DNA of 64,000 bases from Lichina pygmaea (lineage: Eukaryota > Ascomycota > Lichinomycetes > Lichinales > Lichinaceae). The first letter of the stretch is position 1. Each line of letters begins with the position of its first letter. The notes beneath the pieces were generated by a model. That model searched no databases, was not told where the DNA came from, and worked only from the letters and a program-made list of their open reading frames with translations. The position numbers were made by a program, and so were the translations under genes. The stretch spans positions 2,232,001-2,296,000 of the forward strand of contig OY730171.1 in NCBI GenBank assembly GCA_963422465.1, in the 5' to 3' direction. Positions 13,901 to 24,987 of this stretch are shown here, piece after piece.

Positions 13901-15026
13901 CTGTCACCGACAAGTCTTCACTATCCACCTCTATTTCAGCAACAAGGCACTGGAGCTTCTTCTCTGCTTGACCCTCAGCACCTTTAAGAACCTTTCGCTT
14001 TCAGGACACACAACCCTGCAGCTTGGCAAGCTGCTCAACAAGAGTATCCCGCTTGGCCTCATCAACAGCCAAATCCTCACAAAGGTTATCTTGGGTTATG
14101 TTCAGCAACTCCCAAGAAAGCAACACACAGGACTTCCCACAACAAGTGCATTCAGTGTACTTCAACTTATTGTTATTGTCAGACATTTGGAAGCAGGGCT
14201 TTTTTTTTGATTTGATTTGATTCTTACACTGTTTGTAGCTTTACAGCCATGCAGATCTTCCAGCTAATAGTGAACTTCTTCAGAAAACCTTTAAAGGAAT
14301 AATAACTGAAGACAGGGAAGTGACTAGAAAGTGTAGCAAAAGAAAATCTTCTGGTGTCTGGTAGGAAAAGCTTCTAGATGTTGGAGTGTGAATAGTGAAG
14401 TTTGAAAGCCAGATTAAATTGGTTTAGTCTTTTCAAAGACATAAACCAGTACAGAAACTTCTGTAGAAGCTCTGGGTTTGAAATAATAGTAGTGAAATCT
14501 TGGGGGTTAAAGAGAGTATGTTGTCTTTGACTTGAGTAGAGAGAGCATGAAGAGGTAATATGCTTTACTGTCTTTTCTGCTTGACCACACATGCATAGGG
14601 GGGTAGGAAAGTCAGGGACTCCAGCTCTGAAAAGAAAACTTGCTAGACCAATTCTCCCAGTTCTGGTTTGCAGTAGTAGACTTGCCTCAGCTTTCTGTAG
14701 CTCTTTGTAGAGCTTTAGGTTGTTGTAGTGAGGTTTTTGGCAAAACACCTGCCATCCAGCATAGCCTTTTCTTTTCTTCTCCTCCCATTGGTTTTCCCAC
14801 TCTTTAGTAAAGAGTATTTGTAGTTCTTTCTTTGAACTAGCCTAGTTAGTAGTTATTTGACTTAACCAAGTGAACTTCCAATTAGGAGAGATAGTTGAGG
14901 ATTTCTTTAAAGGTTTCCTCAGTGAAGAAGCATAGGAAGAAATAGTAGAAAAGGTACTGTCAAGAAAGTCTTTCAGAGAGGAGGGTTGGATAGAAGATAG
15001 AAAACAAGCTGTGCGAAATTTTAAAT

Positions 15027-17993
15027 TTTATTTTATTTTATTCTTACTCTGATTTGGCTGGTGAGCCATGCAGAACTTCTAGATACATGCTTTTTTTTCC
15101 CAGAAAACCTTTGAAGGAATAAAAACTGAGACTTGGGTAAGACTAGGGAATTATCTGGAAGAATATGCAGTGTCTGGAGAAAATAAAATCACAGAGATGA
15201 TAGGTTTTCTGGTAAGAGTTGGTGTGCTAAGTTAAACTGGTCTAGTCTTTTCAAAGACATAAACCAGAGAAGAAATTCTTTAAGCACTTTAGGCTTTTGA
15301 AGTAAAGTAGAGAAATTGTACGAAAGAAAAGTGGTTTGCTGTCTTTGAGTAAGAAACTTGTTACAAGAGAAAGTAATATATTGAGCAGTCTCTTCTCCAA
15401 AACCACAGGAACATAGAGGGGATTGGAAGTCAGGAACATTTGCTCTGAAAAGAAAGCTGGCTAGTCCTATCCTTGCTGATAGAATCCGCAAGTAAAGACT
15501 AGCTTCAGCTTTTCTCAAGTCTTTGAAAACTTTGAGATTTTTCCTTTGGGGTAGTCTGCAAAATAGCTCCCAGACTGGAGAACAATTCTGTCTGTTTGCC
15601 TGCCATCTGGCTTCCCACTCTTTCTGAAATACTTCTTGAAACTGTTTCTTAGAGTAATCTTGGTTAGTGGTTAGTTCTTCTAGCCATCTTGCTTTCCAGT
15701 TAGGTGTGACAGTAGACAGAGACTTTGGAGGTGTTCTCGGAGTAGAAACAAAAACAGTGATCTGGGAAAAGAGCTTATAGAGAAGTGAGGAGAGAGGACT
15801 AGAAGAAGTATTAGAAAAATAGAAAGATTGTAGGAAAGTTGCTGTTCTGAATGTGAAATAAAGATCAAGAGGTGGTAGGAATAGTTCTCCTTCAATAAGA
15901 AATATAGGAGTAGCTTTGAAGACACCTCCTATAGTTTTTAGACACTTAGTCTGGAAAAGATTTAGAGAAGAAATATTAGAAGGTTTTTTGTGGGGATTGA
16001 ACCAGACTCCTACTGCATAGCTGAGAAGTGATCTCAGTATTGCAGTGTAGACAAGTCTAGCAGAGAGAACAGGTAGACCCCATGTAGAAAAAGTAGTTCT
16101 GGAAAGTGCTGAGAAAAACTTGGAAGCTTTCTGTAACATGATTTTCTGGTGTTTTTTCCAGAGAAGCTTGGAATCATAGTGTAGTCCCAGGATACGCACT
16201 TCTTCTTTTGGCTGTAGTACCACTTCTCCAAGTCTTAGACTGAGCTGAAGATTATCTGTTCTTCTTCTAGAAAAATAGAGAAGTTCATACTTTTCAGCTG
16301 CAAACTTCATTCCATGTTTTCTTGCCCAGTCTAAACACTTGGAGTGGGTAGACTTTAGCTTCAGGAGATTACTTTTAAGAGAAGAGGAAAATGCCAGAAG
16401 GTTTGTATCATCTGCAAAGCCCAGAGCTGATACACCTTTCTCTGGTGTATGAACAATATTATGAAGATCTGAAATATAGAAAAGAAATAAAATAGGAGAG
16501 AGAGGTGAACCTTGAGAGACTCCACAGTGTACTGGAAAAAAAGAAGACTCTGAATCATCAAAAACAAGAGAGGTTTTTCTTTGGGTAGTGAAAGAAAAGA
16601 TCCAGTTAACAAACCAGCTGGGGATTCCTTTTCTCTCCAGGATTTTCTTGAGAATTTCTGGCAGAACTCTATCATAAGCTCCTGAGATATCCAGAGAAAG
16701 AAGACTCACTACCATTCCTTTCTTCCAGACTTTTTCAACTTGGGAAGTGAGTAGAAATAGTGCAGACTCAGTTGATCTTCCTTTTCTAAAGCCCATCTGG
16801 ATTTCTGGTAGTAGGTTGTCTTTCTCAGCCAGTTCACTTAGCTTTGTGGCTGCCAGAGCTTCCATCAGCTTCCCAATTGTGTTGAGAAGTGCTATTGGCC
16901 TCCAAGCTTTGGCATAGCAATAGGATCCTTTGCTAGGCTTTCTCAAGCATATTGTTCTGGCTGCTTTGTATCTGTCAGGGAAATATTCTAGCTTCCAGCA
17001 GGCCTCCAGAACTTTGGCTATCTTTTCATTGAAAGAGTCTCCTAATACCTTTAGAAATCCATTGGGTAGAGTGTCTTTCCCAGGAGCTGTAAAAGGTTTT
17101 TTCTTTTTCAGAATATTGTGGATATCTTCTTTGGAGATTTCCTGAGATAGCTGGTGTTGTTGGTGGTTGGCTGGCTGGTCCTGGGATTCTGGTACTGGCT
17201 GGAGAGGTAGAGGGAAGAACTGGGTTTTGAATACTTCTACCTTTTCTGTGAAAGTTCTGGCAGTTTCTCCATCTTCCTTTGTGAGCTCTGGAACAATTGG
17301 AAGTTCTGGTGGTTTGCCAGCTTTTTCTTTACCCCACTTGGCTATTTTCCAGTGCTTTTGTGTTTCAGCCAGGTTCTGGAGTTGTTCTCTGAATGTCTTT
17401 CTTTTAGCATTCTTGATCAGGTGTTTCTTTTCCTTTATTACCTTTTCAAGTTTGTAGACTGGTTCTTGGTTTTGGAAGACTTTTCTTCTTAGTTTTCTTT
17501 CCTCTTTAATTTTCTCTTTAATCTCTTGGTTCCACCAGGGAACAGTGTACTTTGAGTCTCTCAGAGGTCTTGTTGTCTTGTCAGCCAGTTCTCGAAGAGC
17601 TTTGTCCAGGTTCTCCAGATAGTTGTCCACTTCCTCTCTGTTAAGTAGTGGTGGAATAGGGGGAAGATTCTTAGCTTCTTTCTTGACTTGGTCCAGATCT
17701 AGTGTTCTCCAGTTTCTTTGGTGGGTTCTGGCTTTCTTTGGTGTTTCCAGACTTAGGATTGTCTGAACTGGTCTGTGGTCTGAACCTGTGTGGAAGTCGA
17801 GGTTAATCTGGGAAGAAATAAAGAAATTAAGAAGTGACATAGAAATAAAAGATAAGTCAATAGCAGAGGAGGGAGGCTCTGCCAGTGTTCTTGCTCTTGT
17901 TGGTGTGAAAGGTGCTATTGCCAGCTCTAGTCCTTGATCATCTGTGAGTTCTTTGAACTTAGTAGCTAGTTCAGAGTAGAGTTGGGAGGATTT
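15027..17993 (-). mobile_element. LINE LnB-G (5'-truncated), young copy
   Basis: Minus-strand LINE of a second family, LnB. It has a tttta-rich 3' tail (15027-15045) and a 3' UTR (to about 15188). It is flanked by the 13 bp TSD cgaaattttaaat (15014-15026 and 17994-18006) within ORF2 of LnA-F. The 5' truncation falls inside the endonuclease domain. It is about 2.97 kb and sits at the deepest level of the left nest. Confidence 0.93.
15189..17992 (-). CDS. LnB-G ORF2 fragment: endonuclease (C-part)-reverse transcriptase
   Basis: Open from the 5' truncation to its natural stop, roughly 930 codons with no interruption; the first internal ATG is at 17840. It begins in the endonuclease domain (GSDHRPVQT), then has a linker rich in charged residues and a reverse transcriptase with ALLNTIGKLME, LSLDISGAYDRV, PLSPILFLFYISDL and FADDTNLLA. 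The C-terminal Cys motif reads CSCGFGEETAQYITFSC; the expected His is Tyr here, while copy J keeps His. It has no initiation region of its own, so a full product is not expected. The unbroken frame supports a recent insertion. Confidence 0.9.
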
Positions 17994-20938
17994 CGAAATT
18001 TTAAATAGAGATCTAGAAGTAAAAGAAAAAGCTCACTCTCTAATAGAAAAGAAGGAGTGGCTTTGAAAGCACCCCCAATAAGTCTCAGACATTTGTTTTG
18101 GAATATGATGAGAGAGGAAATATTAGAGAATTTTCTGAGTGGGTTGAACCAAATTCCCACTGCATAGCTCAGTACAGATCTGAGTATTGCAGTGTACACA
18201 AGGTGTGCTGTGAGAACTGGAAAGCCCCAGGTGGAGTAAGAGGTTCTAGAAAGAGAAGATAGTGCTTTTTGTGCTTTTTGAAGAATAATTCTCTGGTGTT
18301 TGTGCCAGTGGAGTTTGGCATCCAGATACACTCCCAATACTCGCACTTCTTCTTTTAGTTTTAGAATCACATTCCCAAGTCTAAGCTTGAGCTGCAGATT
18401 GTCTGATCTTCTTCTGGAAAAATGAAGTATTTCATATTTCTCAGGAGAGAAGACTATTCCATGTCTTGCAGCCCAAGATAGACATTTAAGATGTGTATTC
18501 TTCAACTTCAGAAAGTTGCTTTTAAGAGAGTGTCCAAATGCAAGCAGATTTGTATCATCTGCAAATCCCAGAGCAGAAACACCAGTAGTAGGAGAATGTA
18601 ATCTCATGAAGTTCAGAAATATAGAATAGAAAAAGAATAGGAGACAAAGAGGAATCTTGGGGGACTCCACAGTGAATAGGAATAGAAGAGGACTCAGAGT
18701 CATCAAAAACTAGGGTGGTGGTACGTCTGGTACAGAAAGAGAGGATCCAAGAAGTTAGCCAGAGAGGGATTCCTTTTCTCTCCAGAATCTTTTGAAGAAT
18801 CTCTGGAAGAACTCTGTCATATGCTCCTGAGATGTCCAGAGAAAGTAGAGATGCAACCATGCCTTCTTTCCAGACTTTTTCCACTTGGGAAGTTAGAAGG
18901 AAAAGTGCTGATTCAGTTGATCTGCCTTTCCTGAACCCCATCTGGATTTCTGGCAAGAGTTTAGCCTCTTCTGCTACCTTGCTTAGTCTGGCTGCTGTAA
19001 TAGCTTCCATCAGCTTGCCAGTTGTGTTTAGCAGAGCTATAGGGCGCCAGGCTTTAGCTTGGTTATAGATTCCCTTGCCAGGTTTTCTTAGACAGACTGT
19101 TTTTGCATTCTTGAATTTCTCTGGAAAGTATTCCAGTCTCCAGCATGTTGATGTGAGAACAGCTATAGCTTGGCAGAACTTGGGACCCAGAGCTTTCAGA
19201 AATCTATTTGGCAGCTTGTCTTTTCCTCCTGCTGTAAAAAGTTTCTTCTTGTTCAGAATTTGCTCCACTTCTTCAGTGGTAACCTCCTGAGAAAGCTGGA
19301 TATCTGGGGTACTCTGGTGACTTTCTGTACTTGGTTCTGGAACACGTGCTTCTGGAAAGAATTGAGCTGAGAAAGATTTTGTCTTCTCCTCAAAGCTTTT
19401 GGCTAGTCCTTCTTGAGTCTCCAGATCAGGGACCAGAGGAAGATCAGGGGTCTTGTTAGCTTTTGATTTTCCCCACTTTGCAAGCTTCCAGAATTTTGAG
19501 GAACTGCCTAGCTCATGAACTTGTTTTCTGAAGGTGTTCTGTTTGCGTTCTCTGACAGCTTTCTTCTTGAGCTTACTTGCTTCTTCTAGCTCTTCTTGGC
19601 TTGCCTGTCCTCTGAGCACTTGTCTTCTTATTCTTCTTTCCTGCTTAACTTTAGTTTGGATCTCTTGGTTCCACCAGGGGACTGAGTGGCTAGATTGCTT
19701 CTGGAGTTCTGTGCATCTGTCTGCTATTTCTTGGAGAAAGTGGTTAAGATATTCCAAGTACTCATCCACTTCATGTTTATCTTGAAAGTGGAAGAGCAGC
19801 TGCAAATTATTACACTCTTGTTTTGCCAGATTTGTGTCCAGTGTTTTCCAGTTCCTTTCTGGCTTCCAGGTTTTTCTTGGTGAGTCCAGGTCCAGGCTAG
19901 TTAGCACAGGTCTGTGGTCAGACCCATGAAAGAACTGCAAAGCAATTTTAGAAAAGATTAGAGAGTTAGAAAGAGAAGAAGATATAAAGGAAAGATCAAT
20001 AGGTGAACAGAGTTTGTGGGAAAGAGATCTAGCTCTTGTGGGTGTAAAAGGTGCAATAGCTAACTCCAGATTTGAGTTTTTCATTAGAGTTTGGAACTTG
20101 TGTGCAGTGTCAGAATATAGTCTTCTTTTCTTTGACCAGTCAGGGTGGTGAAGATTTGAGTCTGTAAGAAGAATATGCTGCCCTTTTGCTTGTAAAGCAT
20201 TTTGGAGTAGACAGAGAAGAGCTTCTGATGCTTGTAGGTAGTTCTCTTGACTTGAGGGAGTGAAGTATAGATTATGCACCCACAGAGAAGTAGAGGTGTT
20301 TTCCAGATGAATTTCAAGAGAAACAAAGTCTTTACTCCAGAAAGTAGGGTGGAGAGATGACAGTTTCAGGTTTTTGTTAATAAGAAAAAGAGTTCTGCCA
20401 ATCTCTGGAGAATATAAAGGAAGAAAAGAAGAAAAAACAGTTGAGGTGCTGGTTTGAAGGTGAGGATTCCTCCAGAGTTCTTGAAGTGCAATAATATCTA
20501 CTTCTTGAAGAGTTGGGGTTGCTAGAAGTAGCTCTTGGACTGATTGGCTTTTCTGCACATTGTATTGCAGAAGTGTGAACTTTGTATTCTTCATGTAGAC
20601 ATTTCATCTTCAAAGATCTTGAAGGGGTTGACTGACTGCTTTCTCTCTGTGTTTGTTGATCTTGTAGACAGAATTTGCACTTCTGGAGACTCTTCTCTGA
20701 GTCTCTCTGAGCTTCTAGTTGGCTCTGTGGTTTTCCGTCTTTTTCCCCCTGGAAGAGTCTGTATGAAGGGGATGGAAGCAGAGCTTGTGGTTCAAAACAC
20801 AGAAGTCACACAGAGCAAGTGACACAAAGTTATGATCACAGATCTGGGCTGCCAGTTGTTTTTGGTAAGCAGAGGCATGTGATTTTGCAGACATACTCAA
20901 GAATTCATCAGGATAATGAATGAAGGAGAGAAGAGTAG

Positions 20939-21538
20939 TGTTACGACCCCTGGGATGGGAGCCACTTATTTATAGGCAATCAGGCTGCAGGCCAGGCAAG
21001 AGGACACCATGGAAGTCAAGTGACCAACCAACAAGGGGTCACGTGACTGTTGAGATACACAGGCGGCTTGACACAGCATGCATGAAGCATCAAGACAATC
21101 TCACCAGTCTTGATGCAGGATGCAGGAAGCATCAAGACAGCCTCACCAGTCTTGACACAGTGTGCATGAAACATCAAGACAATCTCACCAGTCTTGACGC
21201 AGGGTGTATAACATGGTGGGACTGTCAAGACAATCTCACCTGTCTTGATGTCAAGACTGTCAAGACAATCTTGATTGTCTTGACAGGCCAGCACTATATA
21301 GTCTGGTGATAGTTCCCTTATGGAACAATTGTCTTCAACTCATGTTGTGATCCAGACAACTAGATCTACTTCAATACAATCCTTTTGTACAAAGCTATTG
21401 ACCAGGTGTTACCACCACTATGTTCCACCAAACTCCTTCACACTCCTTGACACTCCTCTCCTGCAAGAACCAACCTGCCTTCCACATCTTGCCCTTAATC
21501 CTATACTCAGTTAGGACAGCACAGTACAGACTGCAACA
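20939..21538 (+). repeat. 3' LTR of Chr2-D
   Basis: 600 bp with TG...CA ends, preceded by a purine-rich tract (20921-20938) in the polypurine-tract position. It contains the 42 bp tandem block, a central TATATAG (about 21294) and, read on the minus strand, TATAAAT (20968-20974) facing the antisense ORF. Confidence 0.92.
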
Positions 21539-21845
21539 AAGTAGAAGAGTTTTCCAAGTAGATTTCAAGAGAAATACAGTCTTTACTCCAGAAAGTAGGA
21601 TGAAGAGAAGAGAGTTTCAGGTTTTTGTTAATAAGAAAAAGTGTTCTACCAATCTCTGAACAGTAGAGAGGAAGAAAAGAAAAGAAAACAGTAGAGGTGC
21701 TTGTCTCCAGGTGAGAGTTTTTCCAGAGTTCTTGAAGTGCAATAATGTCCACCTCTTGAAGAGCTGAGGTTGTTAGAAGTAGCTCTTGGACTGATTGGCT
21801 TTTTTGTATATTATACTGGAGAAGTGTGAGCTTTAAGTCTTTCAT
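21507..21845 (-). pseudogene. LnA-H ORF2 N-terminus (endonuclease)
   Basis: Only the first roughly 100 codons of the APE-type endonuclease remain in the element (MKDLKLTLLQYNIQKSQSVQ and on). The last codons of this reading frame run into the Chr2-D LTR at 21538. The start ATG overlaps the end of ORF1, as in LnA-I. Confidence 0.85.
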
Positions 21846-23735
21846 GTAGACATCTCATCTTCAAAGGTCTTGAAAGAGTTGGCTGATACTTTTCCCTTAT
21901 TATTTGTTGATCTTGCCCCAAGAATTTGAACTTCTGGACAGCTTCCCCTGATTCTCTCTGAGCTTCTGGTTGGCTCAGCTGTTTTACATTTTTCCCCCCT
22001 GGGAGTGGCTGGGAAAAAGAGAAAGATGTAGCTGGAGATTGGGGTACTGGTGTCAGAGATGTAGAGATTGGGATCTCATACTTCCCTGGGTGTGAAATCC
22101 AAGCTTCCCTGGCTCTCTTGACTGCTTCCTGGCGTACTGAGCATGTGCTAGCCCAGGCTGGGTGAGATCCCTGGCAATTGCAGTATTTTGGTTTCAGCAA
22201 GTTTTCAGAGATTGGGTATGCTCTCCTCTCATGTTGTCCACCACATACTCCACAGGCAGTTCTGTTCCTGCAGGCATGAGCTTGGTGGCTATAGCGAAAG
22301 TACTTGAATTATTGTGCAATAACTGTGTTTGCCAGGAAGAGTTCCACTTCATGTAGTCTGTGTCCCAGCACTAGTCTATTCTCAATAAAAAGATTGGCCT
22401 GTTGGGGAGTAGAGAGATCCAGGTGGAGAGAGGTGACCTGTTTCTTTTGAGCTATAGATTTCTTGGACCAATATACTCTCAGAATAGTGATCTGTTTGCT
22501 AAGAGAAGGGTTGCTAGTCTGGATTTTTTTGCAGGTGTCCTCCAGATTCTCTGGCTGGACATCTGCTGTTCTGACTCCATGAACCAGAACTGGGAATCTC
22601 TTGGGCTGGACTATTGTCTTTGTGTTGAAGATAGTTGCAGTCCAGGAGGAATCCTTTTCCAGAAAAAGCTTGGTTTCCTGGCTCTCTGTGTGAATAAGAA
22701 TATCCCCTGATAGGAGTTTTCTCACTGCCCTAATCTGCTTGTTATAAGAGCTTGGGAGTCTGTCTTGGAGAGCTTGGAAGAGCTGGACATGGGTTCTGTT
22801 AGCCATGTCTGGAGTCTGGTGCCCAGGGTGTACCAGAACCTCTTTGAGAATTCTGGAAGCTAGTGGAATTTGAGCAGAGGAAGTTTTTGCAGCTGCCTGT
22901 GCATAAGATAGTTTTGCCTCTTGTCTATCTAGATATTTGTTGAGGTTTTCAAGCTCCTGGATAATCTTGTTGGTAATGCCAGAAGGTAGAGGTTGGACAG
23001 TGCTAGTCTGCAGGTCTGCAGAGAGTTTTTGCTTAAGATTCTCCCAGCTTTTTCTGACTGGTTCTGGAACTGTTTGGGTTTTCAGCCAGGAGTTAAGAAG
23101 TTCCCAGTCTTTCTGTTTAGTGCTTTCAGTGGTGGGAGGACTGGCTTGAGTGTTAACAAGACTGGAAGCTGGTGTGGCTAGTGGTGCTCTGGGATTGGTT
23201 TCTAAAGAAGTGGGTTTTTTCTTTTTTAGTGCTATAGTGGAGCTTGCTTGGCACAGGTCAACTGTTTCCAGTCTGTGAAGTAGTGCCAGAGAGGAGTCAC
23301 CTGGTTTCCCAGCAGTAATAATCTAGTCCTGGGACCAGACCCCAAGACTAGACTTTCCTGGGCAGCTTATTCCAACTAAGCTCTGGGTAAAGCTAGGAGT
23401 ATTTGCCTAGACTAGAGACCAGACCCTCTATCTAGACTTTCCTTGAGTCAAGAACTCTGCTAGCTGCAGAGTCAGTCAGACTCTAACTATTCCTCTTATC
23501 CTGAGACTCTCTCTCTCTGGTTGTGGCTGGATTGCTGGTTGTTGAAGAAACAGATTGTGGATCCCAAGATCACAACTTTTGACAATCAAGTGTGATTCTC
23601 AAAGGTGATGGGTTTTCACCTTAAGGTTTGGGTGGGTCAGGACAGGATGTTGGCTATTTTCCAGAATATATGACAAACTGCTGTCTTTACCAAAAGTGAT
23701 GGTCCTTGAACAGCGTGGTTCTGGGAAGAGTTTTT
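21539..23735 (-). mobile_element. LINE LnA-H, 5' part with complete 5' end
   Basis: Minus-strand LnA carrying the 5' UTR (about 23735-23290), ORF1, and the start of ORF2 (21845-21539). It is cut where Chr2-D inserted, and the remainder lies beyond the left edge. Its 5' terminus aaaactcttccc matches that of LnA-I in inverted orientation, so 23735 is taken as a true 5' end rather than a truncation. Confidence 0.88.
21843..23260 (-). pseudogene. LnA-H ORF1: Gag-like RNA-binding protein (broken)
   Basis: ORF1 of the LINE. An N-terminal lysine-rich region and a coiled-coil-like segment are followed by MANRTHVQLFQALQDRLPSS (about 22806), a conserved central domain, and cysteine-rich knuckles near 22270-22150 ending in CPxR-like sequence before EAWISHPGKYEIP. 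ORF1 proteins of this class bind LINE RNA. Frame changes divide it into at least two stretches (22806-22309 and 22200-21811). In this copy, as in LnA-I, the first lysine-rich codons are preceded by ATA rather than ATG, so the true start is unresolved. Confidence 0.75.
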
Positions 23736-23997
23736 GAGGACTGTCTATATAGTCTGAGAAGACAGAAGTGCATGCCAGTCTGTACAGAGTGCAGGCTCAG
23801 ACTGCAAATAACAGACTCAAGGAGCAAACTGCAGTTGGAGTGTGGGCTCCAGACTGGCAACCCAGTGCTCCAAAGCAGGACCTAGGGGTGAGTGTACATG
23901 GCAGAGCACAAAAAGCCTCAGGACTGTGGGGAAGTGTGGCAGAGACTCTGCAAAGGATAGCAACTCTGCACTATGCCTCAGCATAGCTTAACTGTGG
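23736..23997 (+). repeat. R segment, partial copy at the LnB-J junction
   Basis: About 260 bp aligning collinearly with 31706-31966 of chimera K at about 85% by eye. Differences are mostly CpG to TpG or CpA. It ends in aactgtgg, the same base at which R ends in K, and is followed by LnB reverse transcriptase sequence. No known RNA or protein family is recognised. Confidence 0.85.
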
Positions 23998-24057
23998 TCC
24001 TATTCCTATGCCAAAGCTTGGAGGCCAATAGTACTTCTCAACACAATTAGGAAGCTG

Positions 24058-24480
24058 ATGGAAGCTCTGGCAGCCACAAAGCTAAGTGAACTGGCTGAGA
24101 AAGAAAACCTACTACCAGAAATCCAGATAGACTTCAGAAAAGAAAGATCAACTGAGTCTGCACTATTTCTACTCACTTCCCAAGTTGAAAAAGTCTGGAA
24201 GGAAGGACTGGTAGCCAGTCTTCTTTCTCTGGATATCTCAGGAGCTTATAATAGAGTTCTGCCAGAAATTCTCAAGAAAATTCTGGAAAGAAAAGGAATT
24301 CCCAGCTGGTTTGTTAACTGGATCTTTTCTTTCACTACCCAAAGAAAAACCTCTCTTGTTTTTGATGATTCAGAGTCTTCTCTTTTTCCAGTACACTGTG
24401 GAGTCCCCCAAGGTTCACCTCTCTCTTCTATTTTATTTCTTTTCTATATTTCAGATCTTCATAATATTGTTTATACACCA
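24058..24480 (+). pseudogene. LnB-J ORF2 fragment, reverse transcriptase core (first part)
   Basis: Encodes MEALAATKLSELAEKENLLP, LSLDISGAYNRV and the PLSSILFLFYISDL region. It stops where LnA-I inserted, before the FADD motif, which resumes at 34265. Compared with LnB-G it has scattered substitutions. Confidence 0.88.
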
Positions 24481-24987
24481 AAAAAAAAAAACTCTTCCCA
24501 GAACCACGTTCTTCAAGGACCATCAATTTTGACAAACACCACAATTTGTCATATGTTCTGGAAAACAGCCGAGTTCCTCTCTGAAACCACCCAAACCTTA
24601 AGGTGAAAACCCATCACCTTTGAGAATCACACCTGTTTGTCAAAAGTTGTGATCTTGAATCCACGGTCTTCTTCTTCAACAACCAGCAATCTACCCACAA
24701 CCAGAGAGAGAGTCTCAGGATAAGAGGAATGGTTAGAGTCTGACTGACTCTGGAGCTAGCAGAGTCTTTGGCTCAAGGAAAGTCTAGATAGGGGGTCTGG
24801 TCCCTAGTCTAGGTTAATACTTCTAGCTTTGCCCAGAGCTTAGTTGGAAAAAGCTGCCCAGGAAAGTCTAGTCTTGGGGATTGGTCCCAGGACTAGATTA
24901 TTACTGCTGGGAAACCAGGTGACTCTTCTTTCTGGCAGTACTCTGCAGACAGGAAACACCCAACCAGTGCCAAACAATCTCTAACAT

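Larger units (their letters stand above)
14374..20594 (-). pseudogene. LnA-F ORF2: endonuclease-reverse transcriptase (broken)
   Basis: It encodes an APE-type endonuclease (N-terminal motifs LLQYNVQKS and IIALQELW, catalytic region GSDHRPVLT) and a reverse transcriptase with the FADDTNLLA catalytic motif. The C-terminal zinc knuckle is CMCGQAEKTVKHITSSC (C-x-C-x8-H-x4-C). No RNase H domain is recognisable. The frame is open from 20594 to about 18600, shifts near there, then continues to 17994 where LnB-G interrupts it. The C-terminal part is at 15013-14374, with a CAG-to-TAG stop in the NQASSK segment (about 14849). The ORF is about 1,080 codons in related copies. No longer functional. Confidence 0.88.
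14202..20772 (-). mobile_element. LINE LnA-F (5'-truncated), interrupted by LnB-G
   Basis: Minus-strand non-LTR retrotransposon of family LnA. Its 3' end is a gattt-rich tail at 14202-14225, followed on the minus strand by the conserved 3' UTR block (about 14226-14370) and ORF2 up to 20594. The 5' end is truncated near the end of ORF1. It is flanked by the TSD ggaagcagRgctt (14189-14201 and 20773-20785) within the antisense ORF of Chr2-D. Without LnB-G it is about 3.6 kb. Confidence 0.93.
13868..20894 (-). pseudogene. Antisense Zn2Cys6 ORF relic of Chr2-D (split by LINE F)
   Basis: The antisense ORF of Chr2-D lies in two parts: 5' part 20894-20786 and 3' part 14201-13868, on either side of LINE LnA-F. 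The start context and cysteine-rich N-terminus match the Chr2-B copy. It is a fossil. Confidence 0.7.
3983..21538 (+). mobile_element. Chr2-D, Ty3/Gypsy chromovirus fossil (interrupted)
   Basis: Plus-strand copy of chromovirus family Chr2. Its 5' half lies beyond the left edge because Chr1-L inserted just upstream of the protease region. Visible parts are the protease region (4033-4362, resuming at 10910), reverse transcriptase (about 11170-11920), RNase H (about 12130-12500), integrase (about 12507-13660), a chromodomain (about 13740-13860), the antisense Zn2Cys6 ORF, and the 3' LTR (20939-21538). It was invaded by Chr2-E (TSD actgg) and by LINE LnA-F (13 bp TSD differing at one base). It is broken, with well over ten breaks. 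It inserted into LINE LnA-H, which follows at 21539. Confidence 0.9.

Noticed and set aside
15189-17992. LnB-G ORF2 as an active LINE protein
   Set aside because: The frame is unbroken but the 5' end, ORF1 and much of the endonuclease are missing, so the copy cannot move on its own.
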